Shown: piece by piece, positions 1 through 13,200 of the stretch | Position numbering within the stretch: the first letter of the stretch is position 1 | Layout: each line of letters opens with the position of its first letter | Origin: Paragonimus westermani | Taxonomy: Eukaryota; Platyhelminthes; Trematoda; Plagiorchiida; Troglotrematidae | DNA length: 64,000 bases | NCBI GenBank assembly: GCA_008508345.1 | Contig: QNGE01000409.1 | Span: forward strand, 142,147-206,146 | Direction of reading: 5' to 3' | The notes under the pieces: generated by a model | Seen by the model: the letters and a program-made list of their open reading frames with translations, nothing else | Database searches by the model: none | What the model was told of the DNA's origin: nothing | Made by a program: the position numbers and the translations under genes

Positions 1-720
1 ACTCGCTGGACACGTTCAATGGCGAGTATGTCCTTCTTCAAACCGGTGTAGACGACTTGATTGGCATACTCAAGCAATGGTCTTATGTAGACTCTGTAAA
101 GCGTGTGAAAGGCGCGCTTGTCAATCCGGGGGAAGGTTCGTTTGATCATCCCGAGAGTCATGAGACCCCTTTTGGCGGCCAGCTGGTGATGATAAGAGAG
201 GGAAAAACCAGACGATAGCCAGATCCCTAGGTCTTTTTTGAGGTCTAGTTTCGTGATATCTACTACACTTTGTGCACCATGTATCACGAATAGGTTACCG
301 GAGTCTCCTCCGAGTGACATGTGCGCACACATACTGTCGTTTAGAGGGAGACTCCAACCATCTGACCAGCACTTAAAACGATCAAGGTCAATCTGCAATG
401 CATTGGGGTCAGAGGCGTTCCAGATTTTTAAGTCGTCGGCATAACGGAGGGCATTGCTGGATATGAACTCGGTGAGATCATTGATGTAGATAAGAAACAA
501 CAATGGACCAAGTACCGATCCTTGAGGGACTCCCACAGAGACTGGGGATGGAGACGAAAGGTTTTTACTTTGAAAGTCCTGTTACCAAGAAAGGAGGTTA
601 TCCAGAGGAGAACTTCTCCTTGGACAGATATGACATCACAGATTGTTTGAGAATACACCGTTGCTTGACCGAAGCAGAACCTTCCCAGTGGGCCGCTAAC
701 GGACCACTAAACTAATGTTC
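1..720 (-). mobile_element. Non-LTR retrotransposon fragment (CR1/jockey-type reverse transcriptase)
   Basis: Read on the minus strand, this encodes the palm and thumb of a LINE reverse transcriptase and runs off the left edge. From about 545 down to 1 one frame is open. It contains GVPQGSVLGPLLFLIYINDL at the palm entry, the catalytic box YADDLKIW, and a thumb region ending in IRPLLEYANQVVYTG and ERVQR, which is typical of the CR1/jockey group. The upstream stretch WITSFLGNRTFKVK (about 600-560) lies in another frame, so there is one frameshift near 545. The 5' part (fingers and endonuclease) is missing. It is less decayed than the related element at 2580-5100. The clade is assigned from motif style only. 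Confidence 0.85.
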
Positions 721-1071
721 ATAGCTTCGTTTTAACGCACAGAAGCCAAGGCTGTGCAAGCGCCAATCTATAGTAACCCTAACCCGCAATATTAGTAAAA
801 ATGCTTGAATATTACTCCATTGATGGCTTTCCTCCCAGATCAATCATCGAACCGGAAAGCGGTATTACTATAATTTCCAATAAAATATATGCTTAAAAGG
901 CGGAAAGTGGATCAAGTATGTAGCCCATGAAGAGAAATCAAGGAAAAGTGACATTAAGTTGGATAGCAACATGAATGCTGCAAAAATGAAGTATCCCCGT
1001 GACCATTTGAAATTAAACGAAAACTTCATCGTGTGCTCATTCCAACACCATTAAAGTTATAACTATTTTAG

Positions 1072-1216
1072 GCGAATTGTTTCAAACTGTCATCCCACAA
1101 AGATTTGTACGAAATGAATATATCCGGGATGAATTTGGATGAGGACGCTGAAGCTAATCTTAGTGAATTCACGTTCCTACGTAAAGTGGAGGCTTCCGAA
1201 AACATGTTATCTTTGT
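1072..1216 (+). CDS. XRRA1: XRRA1 exon A (first recognised exon)
   Basis: It follows an acceptor ending attttag at 1071 and is read in phase 0. It encodes residues 1-48 of the model, including LYEMNISGMNLDEDA and the hallmark RKVEASENMLSL, which corresponds to the conserved (D/E)ASEN block before the LRRs in this family. It ends with one spare base at T1216 before the donor gtaatt. Because it begins at an acceptor, at least one upstream coding exon is missing. I saw no convincing one in 720-1071. Confidence 0.82.
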
Positions 1217-4200
1217 GTAATTATCAATTCGAGCCAAATTATTATTTCAGCTTGCTTTTACAACCTTCCTCAAATCTGTGAATTGAACTTATCTCTGAAT
1301 CAGATTTGCTCCGTTGCGACTATCGGAGATCACCTGGAACATTTACAAGTTAGTATGGTCGAATCAGGAGGAACTATATTTATATATTAGCTAGGTACCG
1401 ATCGGTTATCGATAGCCTTCATCACAGTTGTAATGAGCAATCACTAGTGGTGAGTAAATGATTAGCCTAGTAGTGCACTTGGTCGGAGGGAAGTAAGGAC
1501 CATAAAAAGGGCTTTTCACGAACTCTGCGCGGACATCGCATCGGTCAAAATAACGGTTTAAAACACGTTCAGGTCCCCTCTAACTAAAGGTTAATCTTCA
1601 GTTAAAATCAGCGCTAACGTACTTTTTCTCTTGCGTCCCGCTAATATATTAGCATTCATAACTCCATTTGGCAGTTGAGTGATTTATCGAGGTGCTAGCC
1701 TCTTGGTTGAAACGCCAACATTTTCCGAGCTTTTTGTTAACGCGAACCAGAAGTCACAAAAACGGTGAGTATGCAAACAAACTTCATTTTCTGATTTGCT
1801 CACCTTTCACAATGGGGCTTCAACGCAACAACTATGGACGTTAAGGAGTTGGAGGTCAGACAACCTTTAGCATAACCACACGACAGTCACCGAAGTAAAC
1901 GAATGTCGACGGAAACTCAAGTCGAACTTCAGAAGTCAAACAAGCGTTAGACTTACTGAGCGGCGTTCCTAACGACACTTGTCATTGATAACTAAAACAC
2001 TGTTATCTTAGTGAATGTGGGCTACGTAGCCTACAGTAGTGAGGATGGGGCGGGATCACCATGCAGCCACAAATAACACTGCAATACTCACTCCAACTCA
2101 TTGATTTTGATGTTAGTGTTGTGTAGTAAGTTTGCATCCCCAAGATATTGTGAACAGGTACGGTGGTACGAGTAAGGTACCTCTCACGTCGCAAGGAATT
2201 TAAGACTTTAGTGACGTCGAAGGTGACCTCATCACAGAATTAGTGAGTTGTATACGGGTGCGAAGCCAACAGCCCAAGTTGCTGAAGTCGGTAAAATTCT
2301 TCTAATTTGAGGCGGACTTCGGCCTTTATGAAATGCAGTCATGGAAAACCAATGTAGCACTGATTTCTTTGGATATAGTACCAATGTAGGAGACAAAGTA
2401 GAAACCTAACTCTCGTCCAGATAAACACCTAACAAGACTTTATATTACATCCTAGAACAAGCACTGGCGACAGATAGCGAAAGTTTGTTCCAGTGGACGA
2501 CCACCCTGTGGTAGGAAAAATTTCATCTGACATTTCGTCCGAAATCCACTCTACAGGAATTGTTTACTGCAAACAATCAGCCCAGTTGAACATAAGAAGG
2601 TAAAAGATTTTATTGTCAGCCCTTCAGACAAATGATAAGCGATAATAACGAGGTCTTCTCGGAGTCTTCGGTATTCCGGTGGACAAATGTCAAGACTTTC
2701 GAGCCAACACTTTCAATAAACGTTCTGAAGACTTACTGTTTTTTGTAGCAGGTTGCTTTGTACGCTGTGCACCAGAATAAACAGGTTATTATGGTATACA
2801 AACAATGATCGGACAAAAACCGTTGAAGAGTTCGGAAAACTTTCTTGTCAGTGAGAGAAAACGGCCGTTTCACTACTACCAGCAAAACGAATCCTTTTTT
2901 GACTGTCTTTATATGGTGGAGCAAGAAGGACAAATTGGACAGTATCCATATGTCCACGTCCATTTAAAGACCCACCTTGACAACTTGCACTTCCGTTTGT
3001 GTATACCCTGTTACAAAGACCATGTTAGACTTACTGGTAACAGACACACGTGCATATCTTTTGTCGTTGATAGGAAGACACCAGTTCATTGATCATTCCT
3101 TAGCTACATCGAAATCACCTTGTAAATTGTTGGGACCGTGGAAGCTGCGAACCTCGAAGTCATCGGAACAAAGTACAAATTGACCAGCCACTCTCTCTGA
3201 TAAATCAGTTATATCAGCTGAACACAGTAGTAGACCATGGATAGATACTTGCAATACACCCGCTGAGATAGGCGTGATGGAGGAGAGACCAAGGCTGGCT
3301 GTAACATGAAGAATTCTATCATTAAGAAATGTGGCGTGCCAGAAGTGATTATCACAGTCGATATCGCAATTCGCCATTTTCTGTAGAAACAGGTCGTGTG
3401 ATGCATAGTCGCACTTCCTAGAAAAGTGAAAAAAATGGTGTCTGATATAATACCATGCCTGTGACATCCATCAAGGTGTCCTAAAAGTAAGCATGTTTGT
3501 TACGTGCTCAGACATAAGGATCGCAGTATTGTAGAGGATGCCTTAAGATAGCCCGTTTAAGGAGACGCTCTAAGATTTTGCACGGAATACTCGTTAGGTT
3601 GATCGACTGACAACCGATGGGAGATGGCCGGTCATCAGAAGTAGAAATAAAAATGAAGGTAGTCTCCTTCCACTCCTTGAGAAGGATACCAGCAGAAAGA
3701 GTCGACATGGAAAGGTCATGAAGTGGTTTGGCAAGTACAGAAGACGCTACCTTCAGTACTAAAGGATGATTCTGGACCGGGTTCATTGTACTAAAGAAAT
3801 CAGACTCAGGGGGAGAATCATGAACACCACGCACTGAAAATTCTGCATACAGAAGCGACTTCTTAAATATACCTGGGGACAGACACTGAGAACCTGATTA
3901 ATCAAAGCTGTGAGCGGCAGAATATCGATCCAGTAGCGTCCTTGATTCCAGAGGTAATTTCACCGCTCAACTGCCATAATGACAAGGCTGAGGGTAGGTT
4001 CTTACGATGGCGTCGTACGTCTTTAAAGAGAAAATGTAAGTTTTGGCGTGCTATTTTGAGCACTTCTGATTGCTGTTGGAGATGACAGCGAGGGATTTCT
4101 GATTTGCACCGACTGCACATTTTGCGGAATGCTTCTACTTCTAAGGGCTTACTGGACTATCTCTGCTTGGCAAACAGCCTCATACAATTGTCAAGAGGTC

Positions 4201-7200
4201 GGCAAATCTTTCGTGGGAGAGTAAAGTAAAAGGAGTTCACTGCCACCTTTCGTGGAATATACTACCAGCCAGTCTCGTGTAACATATGTTTCGTACGTTT
4301 GCAGTCCACCTAGAGCTGCGTGAGATTTCTTGTACAGCCCGATTTAAGTTGCGGACGAAATGCTTCACAGTTTGCAGTGTGCGGTGGAGCAGAAAGTCAA
4401 AGGTCACAATCAAATGATTAGGGTGTCCTAAAGCAGACTCAGTACTAACCTCTTCAAAGTAATTACTTCCGTTTGTGATAATGGGATTAGGAAAAAGGAG
4501 ATCTTTCCCAGATAGTGTTTCCTTTGCAGAATTCATGTGTTGTATCCAGGTCTGAATTAAAGCTATCATCTGCAGTTGGTTAAATATGTTATACCAAAGA
4601 CGCTTCTAGGTAGTTAAAACCGCCCATGACAGTCGTGCGAGAAGAATGCTGATTAACAACAAATTCTTTTGAACAAGATGAAATCCCGTCATCCAAGAAT
4701 GAACTTGAACGTGAGCAGTAGGCAACCTTCGATAGCGCTTAATCACGACTACGGATCTTCTTTTGTAAATATACAAAATCGCACACAAGGAGGGACTATT
4801 ACTGCTACATTTGAAAGAGAGAGGGTGTCTTAAGTCTAGCGCATATATAGCCCCCTTCCATGCGTTCCCTTATACAGTCATTACGATATACCCAATAGCT
4901 AGGGACACATGTGTTTCCATGTGAGTTACGATGTAAAGATGGGTGTTGTGTGCCACCTATTTCAGTTCTGGAAGTTTAGTCACCAAACTAAGACAGTTGG
5001 TATAAACACAACTCACAACCACTGTATCATAGGGTGACCTCGGAATGTAAATATGAGGGTTGAAGGATGGAGCCATTCTACTCATAGGAGAGGAAATAGG
5101 AATTAGTAGTGACGAGTAGGCTTGGTCAGGCCACTTGTGCCGACTCTTCTTTTTAAGCTTGTCCGAGTGGTTGCAACTCGGCGCCTCCTTCTACTCAACG
5201 GTCTAAACCTCCGCATATGCACGGGAGGGTTGATTAATTAAGTGTGACTAGAACTACGCATGACATACTTGAGTGCCATACTTGGTGCCGCTCCACATAA
5301 CTGCTTTCTTTGATTGTTACAAGGGTGCCCTTTTCCCCCAATGTGATCCGTTTGACAGTGTTTGAGGAAAACTTTCTTCTCGTTTTGCATTCAGTGACGG
5401 TGCGTTTACGAAATTCCTACCAAAAAACGCGCTTTTTGGCTGACATGGCTCCTCAGGCTTCGTTTTTCTAGGGCCTGATTGAATCTGAAAGGGGTTCACC
5501 CATGAGGTTACCTTGCACAGTGGCTTTATCAGGAGCCTTTCGTTAACATTCTTCGCGGGAAAGGCGCGTGCCTGGTAACGTTTCCTGCGTCTTTGGAGGG
5601 CCTGGGTATATCAAGTACTGGCACTTCTACCATGCGTTCCAAAGCAAAACTCATCATTGGGGGACCCAGGGTGCTCATATAGGGGTATGGCGTCGGTGAC
5701 TGTAAAATCATTACCAGACACTTCCAAAGGCTAAGACTCTGAGAGAGTATCATATTCGTCACCACCAGTTCTTTTAGTACACTTTGTGTCAGAAGCCTTA
5801 GAAGATGGTTGAAGGGTGTTAAAAACGGTAGTGTGCTTTTTTCACAGAATGAAGCTCTCAGATTTTTCTCTTCAACAAGCCCATCGCGGGACAAGCGTAT
5901 GATATTGGGAACTTAGGAATTTGTCTCATTTATCCTTGAGATAATTCCGTCTGAACTGGCTGGCTGGGAGGTTACCATTATTTACTTTATAGCCTTGGCT
6001 TTTTGGCTGTCAGCCTGTCGGCACGGTTAACGCAATTGCGATCACTAGAGTTGGGCATAACAAGGATTTGCTCAGCCAACATAAAAGGGCCAGTGTTTAT
6101 TGAGTAGGTTTCCCGTACTATTAAGCGATTGCCGCGTTCATTTCTACACTTAAGAGCTGCCGCCACATATCTCACTGGCTGTTTCGAGAGCTTCATGGTC
6201 TCCTTAGCGGCCTATGACGGTGGGCACGTGGCAAAGGACTGAGTTACTTCGATCAACGTATCCTGCTGCTGGATGAATACAGAAGTCACTGTCACATAAA
6301 ATGAATTGCTGAGCTGCTTAAGATATCTCCAATGTTCGGGTTATTCGTGTCTTTACGTCGATCATCACTTTCTGCTGATTTGCTTGAATAGAAAACATAC
6401 TTTCAACATTACGACGTGGGTCTAGTTAATTTTCCACTCGCCTATCTGACTTAATATTTAAACAAAGACAGGTTGGATGCGAGACGGAGGCCAGTAGTGG
6501 ACACAAAGCAACACGACCGAAATTCGTTCACTGATATATTATTTTTAATGACTTGCTCTTGCAGCAAACGTAATTTTCAACATGGCTTGCATGAGCCCCA
6601 ACGACAACGAAAACCTCGTGTAACTATGGTATCTGGTGATCACATAACTGTGTGAGTATTAGGTAATTGTGTGTACACAACTGATTATCACTTGCAGGTC
6701 GGGTTGTTAGTCGAGATGATTTCTTATTGAATCATGCGACAGAATATTTCAAAGGACTGTGATTTTTTGGAAGAACTCTCTGATGGTGACAGCCGATTGG
6801 CCACTTGGGTGTTTGGATACGGGGATTCGTTTCCTTTCACCGCTTGATGCAATTAATGGTATGATTCTTTATTGTTAACTCCGAAAAAACTTGGAATTTC
6901 TTTACATGGAAGGACAGTCAGGTCTCTGTCACTGTAGCTAGCAGCAACCCACACGGAAAGCGTCGCAACATGAGCTCTCTACATTTATTTGGCAAACTTT
7001 GGTCGTTCATGTAGATGCATTCCAAAGAGTGGTCACAAGATGTATTACCAGGTTCATAAGGAGTGAGACGTTTATACAGAGTGTTGAGGCTGATTTCGCT
7101 GTGCCGATTTACCCAGGATCTTTAGCTGCAAGCTTTTGGGTGGGGATTCTCGCACATCTGTGGAATTCCCTGTTTGAAGAGTGGGAGTGACTGGTGCAAG

Positions 7201-10200
7201 GACGAGCTTTGGGAACACGGTTGCTTCTCTTACGGCCGTTTTGCGGTCACAACACAGCTGGATCCTGTGAGGTGCGGTGTAGCAAGGCAGGGTGCATTTT
7301 ACATGACAAGGGGAGTTAGGGAAAGTGCCACGCATGTACGTTTCGGCAAGAGTTATCTATAACAGTCAGAATTGCCTGATTCTCTGAAATCGGAATGGTG
7401 CAGGGAGCCGTTGAATCTGTGGCCGTATGTTTGGCAGTCCAGATAGGCACCATTTGACTAACCAGAGTCACGTTGTTTAATTTTGTATTAGAGTCTAGCT
7501 GAAATGTCCTGATCGTAGTTCCCGGGAAGTTGAAATAATAGCGGTTTTCTGGTTACAGTTATCAGTTTTTCTGTAGTTACCCTGATGACCAATGTGGGTG
7601 AATCTCTCATAAAGTTTCACTCCATATACGGTGAGTTATCCAAATAGCAATAATTCAGAAGACAACCAAAAGCGTAGTAATAGGTATATTTCCACGACCG
7701 AAAAAAAGCAACTGTACAGTCAGCAGACGTCCCGTGTATAACGCGCGGAACGGAAAATTGATGAATTTCCAAGTAGCGGAAACAGGACATACCACTGGAC
7801 TAAGCAAATATGCCCCGATCGGAAGTGTCAAATTTCACAACAAAATACCAAAAAAGCGAAGCCATTCTAAAAGGCCGCTACAAAGCTCCCCCTCAGAGGG
7901 CCACCAGGGTAAACGGAGGCCTTCGTTACACAATAGACGTGCAATAATAAGGTAACTAAAATGGAATGTCCATTGCTATGCAAATGTCTAATTGGTAATA
8001 AACACAGGGGAATAACAGAGGGAATAATCCATAAGAAGTTCGGTCGTAGACTAAAGGTGGACTAAAAGTTTAATCCGTTATTTAGAGTATTTAATTTATT
8101 TAGTCTTTGGTGCTTATCTATCACAGCGGGCTATCCAACCCCAAGAGACTCACGAGTGGGAAAAAAAGGGAGGTAGGTTTATCCAGTGCCGAACGATAAC
8201 CTTCCGGAGTTGTCTTCCCATTGCACCAAGTCCACGTTATTTAAAACTGAATGGACAGAGAAATACCTCTGCCAGGTAAAAAAAGACAAGCACACTGTTT
8301 TGACGAACGGTTCATCATCGATATGCCACTGGAGACCGGGTAGGTTTCCATTCCTTGACTATCACCAATTGACCACGCTAATTCACCTAAGATTACGTTC
8401 GTCACAGTGAGGCTGGACCTTGACGTGGTGTGACGGCTTGCGCGTCTCGATGAACTTTCTGGCTAAACTGTACGGTGTGGTGACCACACCAACAGAGTTA
8501 CTCATACCATGAAGACCAACAGGTAGAGGTCCGACAAACAACAGTCTCCTGGTCCTCTATGTTGGGGGTTGGAAAATGGTTGGCATCTCTTCCTGAAAAA
8601 CGTACCATTTCTGGTACGCCGCCACCCACCCGCTGCCTTGCGGTACCGGCTATTGAGCCAAAGCCTTTGGTTGAGAACACTAATCGTTCTCCTGTCTAGG
8701 TCTGGGCGTCCTGGCAGTATCTCAGCCCACACACAACCATGAATACTCACAACACAAACAATTTCATACTGCATCGGCCGTCTCGCAGTATAAACCGGGT
8801 CGCCCTATCTGCTGCATACAGCAGGGTGGATAGGCGAAAACATGCTACTGTTGACCCCCCCCCACTGTCCTGTCAACTTTAGCTCTCAGACCCCTCCCGA
8901 TTCCCAATTCTGATAACGTCTCTGCAGGTCCCACAGCAGATATAATTAATCATAATTACACTGTACTGATAAGTCCCAGCTCTCGCCACTCAGTTGCAGA
9001 CCTCCCTCGTCCTGTGCTGCAACCTAGAACGCGAATTAATATAGGTGCCTTCAACGTTCGTACTCTGAAACAAATAGGTCAACAGGCTGCTCTCGCACGA
9101 ATGTTAGACTCGTTACATATTGATGTTTGCTGTATCTGGGAGGTAAGAATCCGCGACAATAGTCAACGTGTGGAAATGGCAGCACCTGAACTTTCTACCC
9201 GATACTGGTTATACACTTCAGGTGACTCTCCGGCCGCCGTTACCGGTCAAGCGGGAGTAGGTATAGTCCTCCGCACGACGGCCGCAGCCGCATTGATAGA
9301 TTGGATTCCTGTTAATAGTAGACTTTGTGCCGTCCGCCTGGCAGGTTCTGTTAGGGTCAGTTCTAGACGCAAAACCGTCAGAAATCTTTTCGTTGTGTCT
9401 GCTTATGCTCCAACTGACTGTAGCGACATCGGCGTCAAGGACGTATTTTATTCGGATCTGGTCGCTCTCCTCCGGTCGGAGATACGAACGTCCATGTCGG
9501 CCGCCTTGGTGAGGCCGAGTCTCATTTAGGTGGCAGATTTGGGGTATCACCACATCGCTCGGACAACGGCGGGCGACTATTGCAGCTGTGCGCTGAGCAT
9601 AAGCTGGTTTTAGCCAGCACTAGTTCTAGGCATCGTGCATGTCATTTGTAGCGGCCATAATAAATAACATTTTGATAGTGGCATTCATGTGTACATTTTC
9701 TATGATTCTGGTTCTGTAACCGCTTTTGATTTAGTCAAGCTACCCTTTTGGTAACATCTGGCCCGGGGCTAACAACACAACTCGATCCGTGCCTCGCTGG
9801 CTTGACCTATTTCTCTGTACACTCTATTTTCCAGAGTCGGTTATAATACACGGGGTCAACGCGCTGAGATTTGCCGATCGATTGTCGATGGTGATCATTG
9901 GCAAGGTTTTATTTTGTTGGAGCAGTTCCAGCACATTGATATACTTGGCGCCCTCTCTCTCTGACTCAGACCTGGTCTCAAATAGACCACATAGCTGTCA
10001 GTTATAGGTGGCGAGGTTCCATTCAGGACTGTCGTTCTCATTGGAGCACGTACCTAGATTCAGATCACGCGCTGGTCTTTTGTCGTTTTGTACTCACTTT
10101 TGCTGAGCAACGACTCCACCGACAGCAACGATTGGTTGCTGAGAAACTGACAATACCGTCGGTAAAGCATAAGTATCAAACTAGCTTAGAAACCTGCCTT

Positions 10201-13200
10201 AGTAGTTCTCATTCCTATGATCCTGATCGCTCCTACATCCAGATCACACGGGCCATTCGTGAAGCAGGAACATTAGCTTGCGGCAGTGGGGTACTTGGGA
10301 TGAACAAACATTGGATCTCGGAGAAATCTCTTGAGTTGTTAGAAGCCAGGCGGAACGTTCCTCTTGGCAGTTCATATAACAAGTGTAGAAGGAATGTCCG
10401 TAGGAAACTGAAACGTAGCCTAAAGACTGATCGTGAGGCTTGGTTACTGGGAAAAGTTAAGGAGATGGAGATGGCTTTTGTTTGAGGGAACATTGGCAAA
10501 CTGTTTAAGCTTATCCGTGCCACTGGTCCCAGGCGACCATCTGTCAGTGAAGGTATCAGCGAGACAGATGGCACACTCATTTATACTAAGTCCAGAATGT
10601 TAGAGCGGTGGGCGGAACACTTTGATGGTCAATTTAACTGTCCTCCTGTTTCTACCGCGTTGCCGCCACAAACTGGTGATATGGTGCCCTGGTCGACAGA
10701 CTCGGAACTACCCACTGAGACTGAGGTCCGCAATTACATTGCGGCTCTCTTGCCTGCACTTTTCAAAGAAGGGCGAGAGACATTAGTAGAAGCTTTGACT
10801 CATTTGTTTCAACTTGTCTGAACGACGGAAACAAATCTCTCGATTTGGGGCCACTCGATAATAGTTCCTATATTCAAGAAAGGTATAAAGGGTTCTTGTG
10901 CAAACCATAGAGGAATTAGTTTGACCCCAGTCATTTCTAGGGTTCTAGCACCCATTATACTTCGCCGGCTCACTGCAGCTCGGGAGGTAAACATTAGGGA
11001 AGAACAGGCAGGGTTTCGTCCAGGGCGGAGATATGTCGGTCACATTTTTACTCTTCGTCAAACTCTGGAGCAGTGTCGTGTATATCGCCGGCCAAAAATA
11101 TTTGTTTCTCGACTATAAAGGTGCGTTCGATTCAGTGGATCGATCTACACTTTTAGAGTCGCTCCAACGCAGAGTTGTGCCAACTATGTACGTGAACACT
11201 CTATTCCCATACTTCAGCTCAGGTTAGGGTTTACGGTGAGCTGTCTGACAGTTTCAGCACCATGAGTGGCGTACGTCAAGGCTGTCCGCTGTCACCATTT
11301 TTGTTTAATTTCGTCATAGACGAAATAATGGAGGATTGTNNNNNNNNNNNNNNNNNNNNNNNNNNNNNNNNNNNNNNNNNNNNNNNNNNNNNNNNNNNNN
11401 NNNNNNNNNNNNNNNNNNNNNNNNNNNNNNNNNNNNNNNNNNNNNNNNNNNNNNNNNNNNNNNNNNNNNNNNNNNNNNNNNNNNNNNNNNNNNNNNNNNN
11501 NNNNNNNNNNNNNNNNNNNNNNNNNNNNNNNNNNNNNNNNNNNNNNNNNNNNNNNNNNNNNNNNNNNNNNNNNNNNNNNNNNNNNNNNNNNNNNNNNNNN
11601 NNNNNNNNNNNNNNNNNNNNNNNNNNNNNNNNNNNNNNNNNNNNNNNNNNNNNNNNNNNNNNNNNNNNNNNNNNNNNNNNNNNNNNNNNNNNNNNNNNNN
11701 NNNNNNNNNNNNNNNNNNNNNNNNNNNNNNNNNNNNNNNNNNNNNNNNNNNNNNNNNNNNNNNNNNNNNNNNNNNNNNNNNNNNNNNNNNNNNNNNNNNN
11801 NNNNNNNNNNNNNNNNNNNNNNNNNNNNNNNNNNNNNNNNNNNNNNNNNNNNNNNNNNNNNNNNNNNNNNNNNNNNNNNNNNNNNNNNNNNNNNNNNNNN
11901 NNNNNNNNNNNNNNNNNNNNNNNNNNNNNNNNNNNNNNNNNNNNNNNNNNNNNNNNNNNNNNNNNNNNNNNNNNNNNNNNNNNNNNNNNNNNNNNNNNNN
12001 NNNNNNNNNNNNNNNNNNNNNNNNNNNNNNNNNNNNNNNNNNNNNNNNNNNNNNNNNNNNNNNNNNNNNNNNNNNNNNNNNNNNNNNNNNNNNNNNNNNN
12101 NNNNNNNNNNNNNNNNNNNNNNNNNNNNNNNNNNNNNNNNNNNNNNNNNNNNNNNNNNNNNNNNNNNNNCTAGGTGAGATGGCGGCTAATCGAGCTCAGT
12201 GGCGTGAATGTTGTCGTTGTTTGTCCGAGCTGTCTGTGAAGTGAGTGCATTTAATGACGCGGGGCAGTGAAAGCCGTAAGGAAGCTGTCTTGCTAATGAC
12301 GCGTTACTCTCACTTGCAGCTAGGTTGTTTGTTTGGAAGATGTAGGCACCTTGATGTTGAATGTTTGAATATGGACGTAGTCATTTTCAGTAGTTAGGTC
12401 CCTTCCCGTCCCCTTCTTTTTTCCTTTTCACTTCCTATATGGGGTTTGCTTTTTCTTCATGGTTATGTGGGAGTTAAACATTAGCCTGAACCGCTGAAGT
12501 GTTCCTGTCTATAATTATGAGGATTTGGTTCTGAAAGATCTCGGAGAGGTGTGTCGGTGTATGCGAAGGAAAAATATGACATCATTACAATTACAGATCG
12601 GTTGTTACAAAAGAACGCGCTAAATGTAAAAAAACACTAGCGCATTCGGCGAACCTTGCAGGCATTCGAACGCGTCCACCATGGCGGTCACGCAATGGAT
12701 GAGAAGGTGCAGGGTTGATGCTCTGCTTGTTTGGTGTGTGCTCGGGACGGGACGACGAAGCTGCAGGTTTGGGTAAGACATTGGTGTCATCTTTCTCAAT
12801 GTAGGCATGTTTGACTCGTTCAGTTGAAATGACGTCACGCTTATCATCACGCTCGACGGTAGATGTTTGCTTCGTTGGTACACACGGAAGTGACCGGTAT
12901 ATGGGAGCTGCAGAGGCCTGCGAGAGTCCGCTGCGCGTACGAAGACGTGTGAACAAGAAGAAAGCTTTTGGTATTGATATGTTCGCCGAGCTTGGCATGT
13001 AGGTTGCAAACGTTTCATCACCAAGCGAGGTGACATCATCAGTGCGTGAGTGTTTCGGCGTATAATTTTGAATGTGGCGTTTGGTGAAGTTGGATCGATG
13101 CCTGCTCTTATACAGCAGAGTGGGTTGACCTACTGGTCTGAACTCTGGTTGGTCGCTTTTTGTCGTGTTTGGCCTGGCCCCGTCTCCCGTTTCTTCTGGC

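Larger units (their letters stand above)
8420..12530 (+). mobile_element. RTE-type LINE, near full length but inactivated
   Basis: A single + strand element. It has a non-coding 5' leader (8420-9010), an endonuclease (9014-10080), a linker, a reverse transcriptase (to 11339), an 830-nt gap of Ns, the C-terminal tail ending at stop 12242-12244, and a 3' UTR to about 12530. Stops at 9527, 10483 and 10819 and frameshifts show it is dead. The RT motifs GVRQGCPLSPFLFNFVIDEI and QAGFRPGR and the tail MAANRAQWRECC are of the RTE style found in fluke genomes. A 287-bp insertion with solo-LTR features interrupts the endonuclease. The same tail recurs at least seven times in this window, so this is the best-preserved local member of an abundant family. 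Exact ends are approximate. Confidence 0.85.

Noticed and set aside
773..784. taaccctaaccc, two telomere-type repeats
   Set aside because: Only 12 bp in a gene-containing interior; expected by chance in 64 kb and with no further repeat units.
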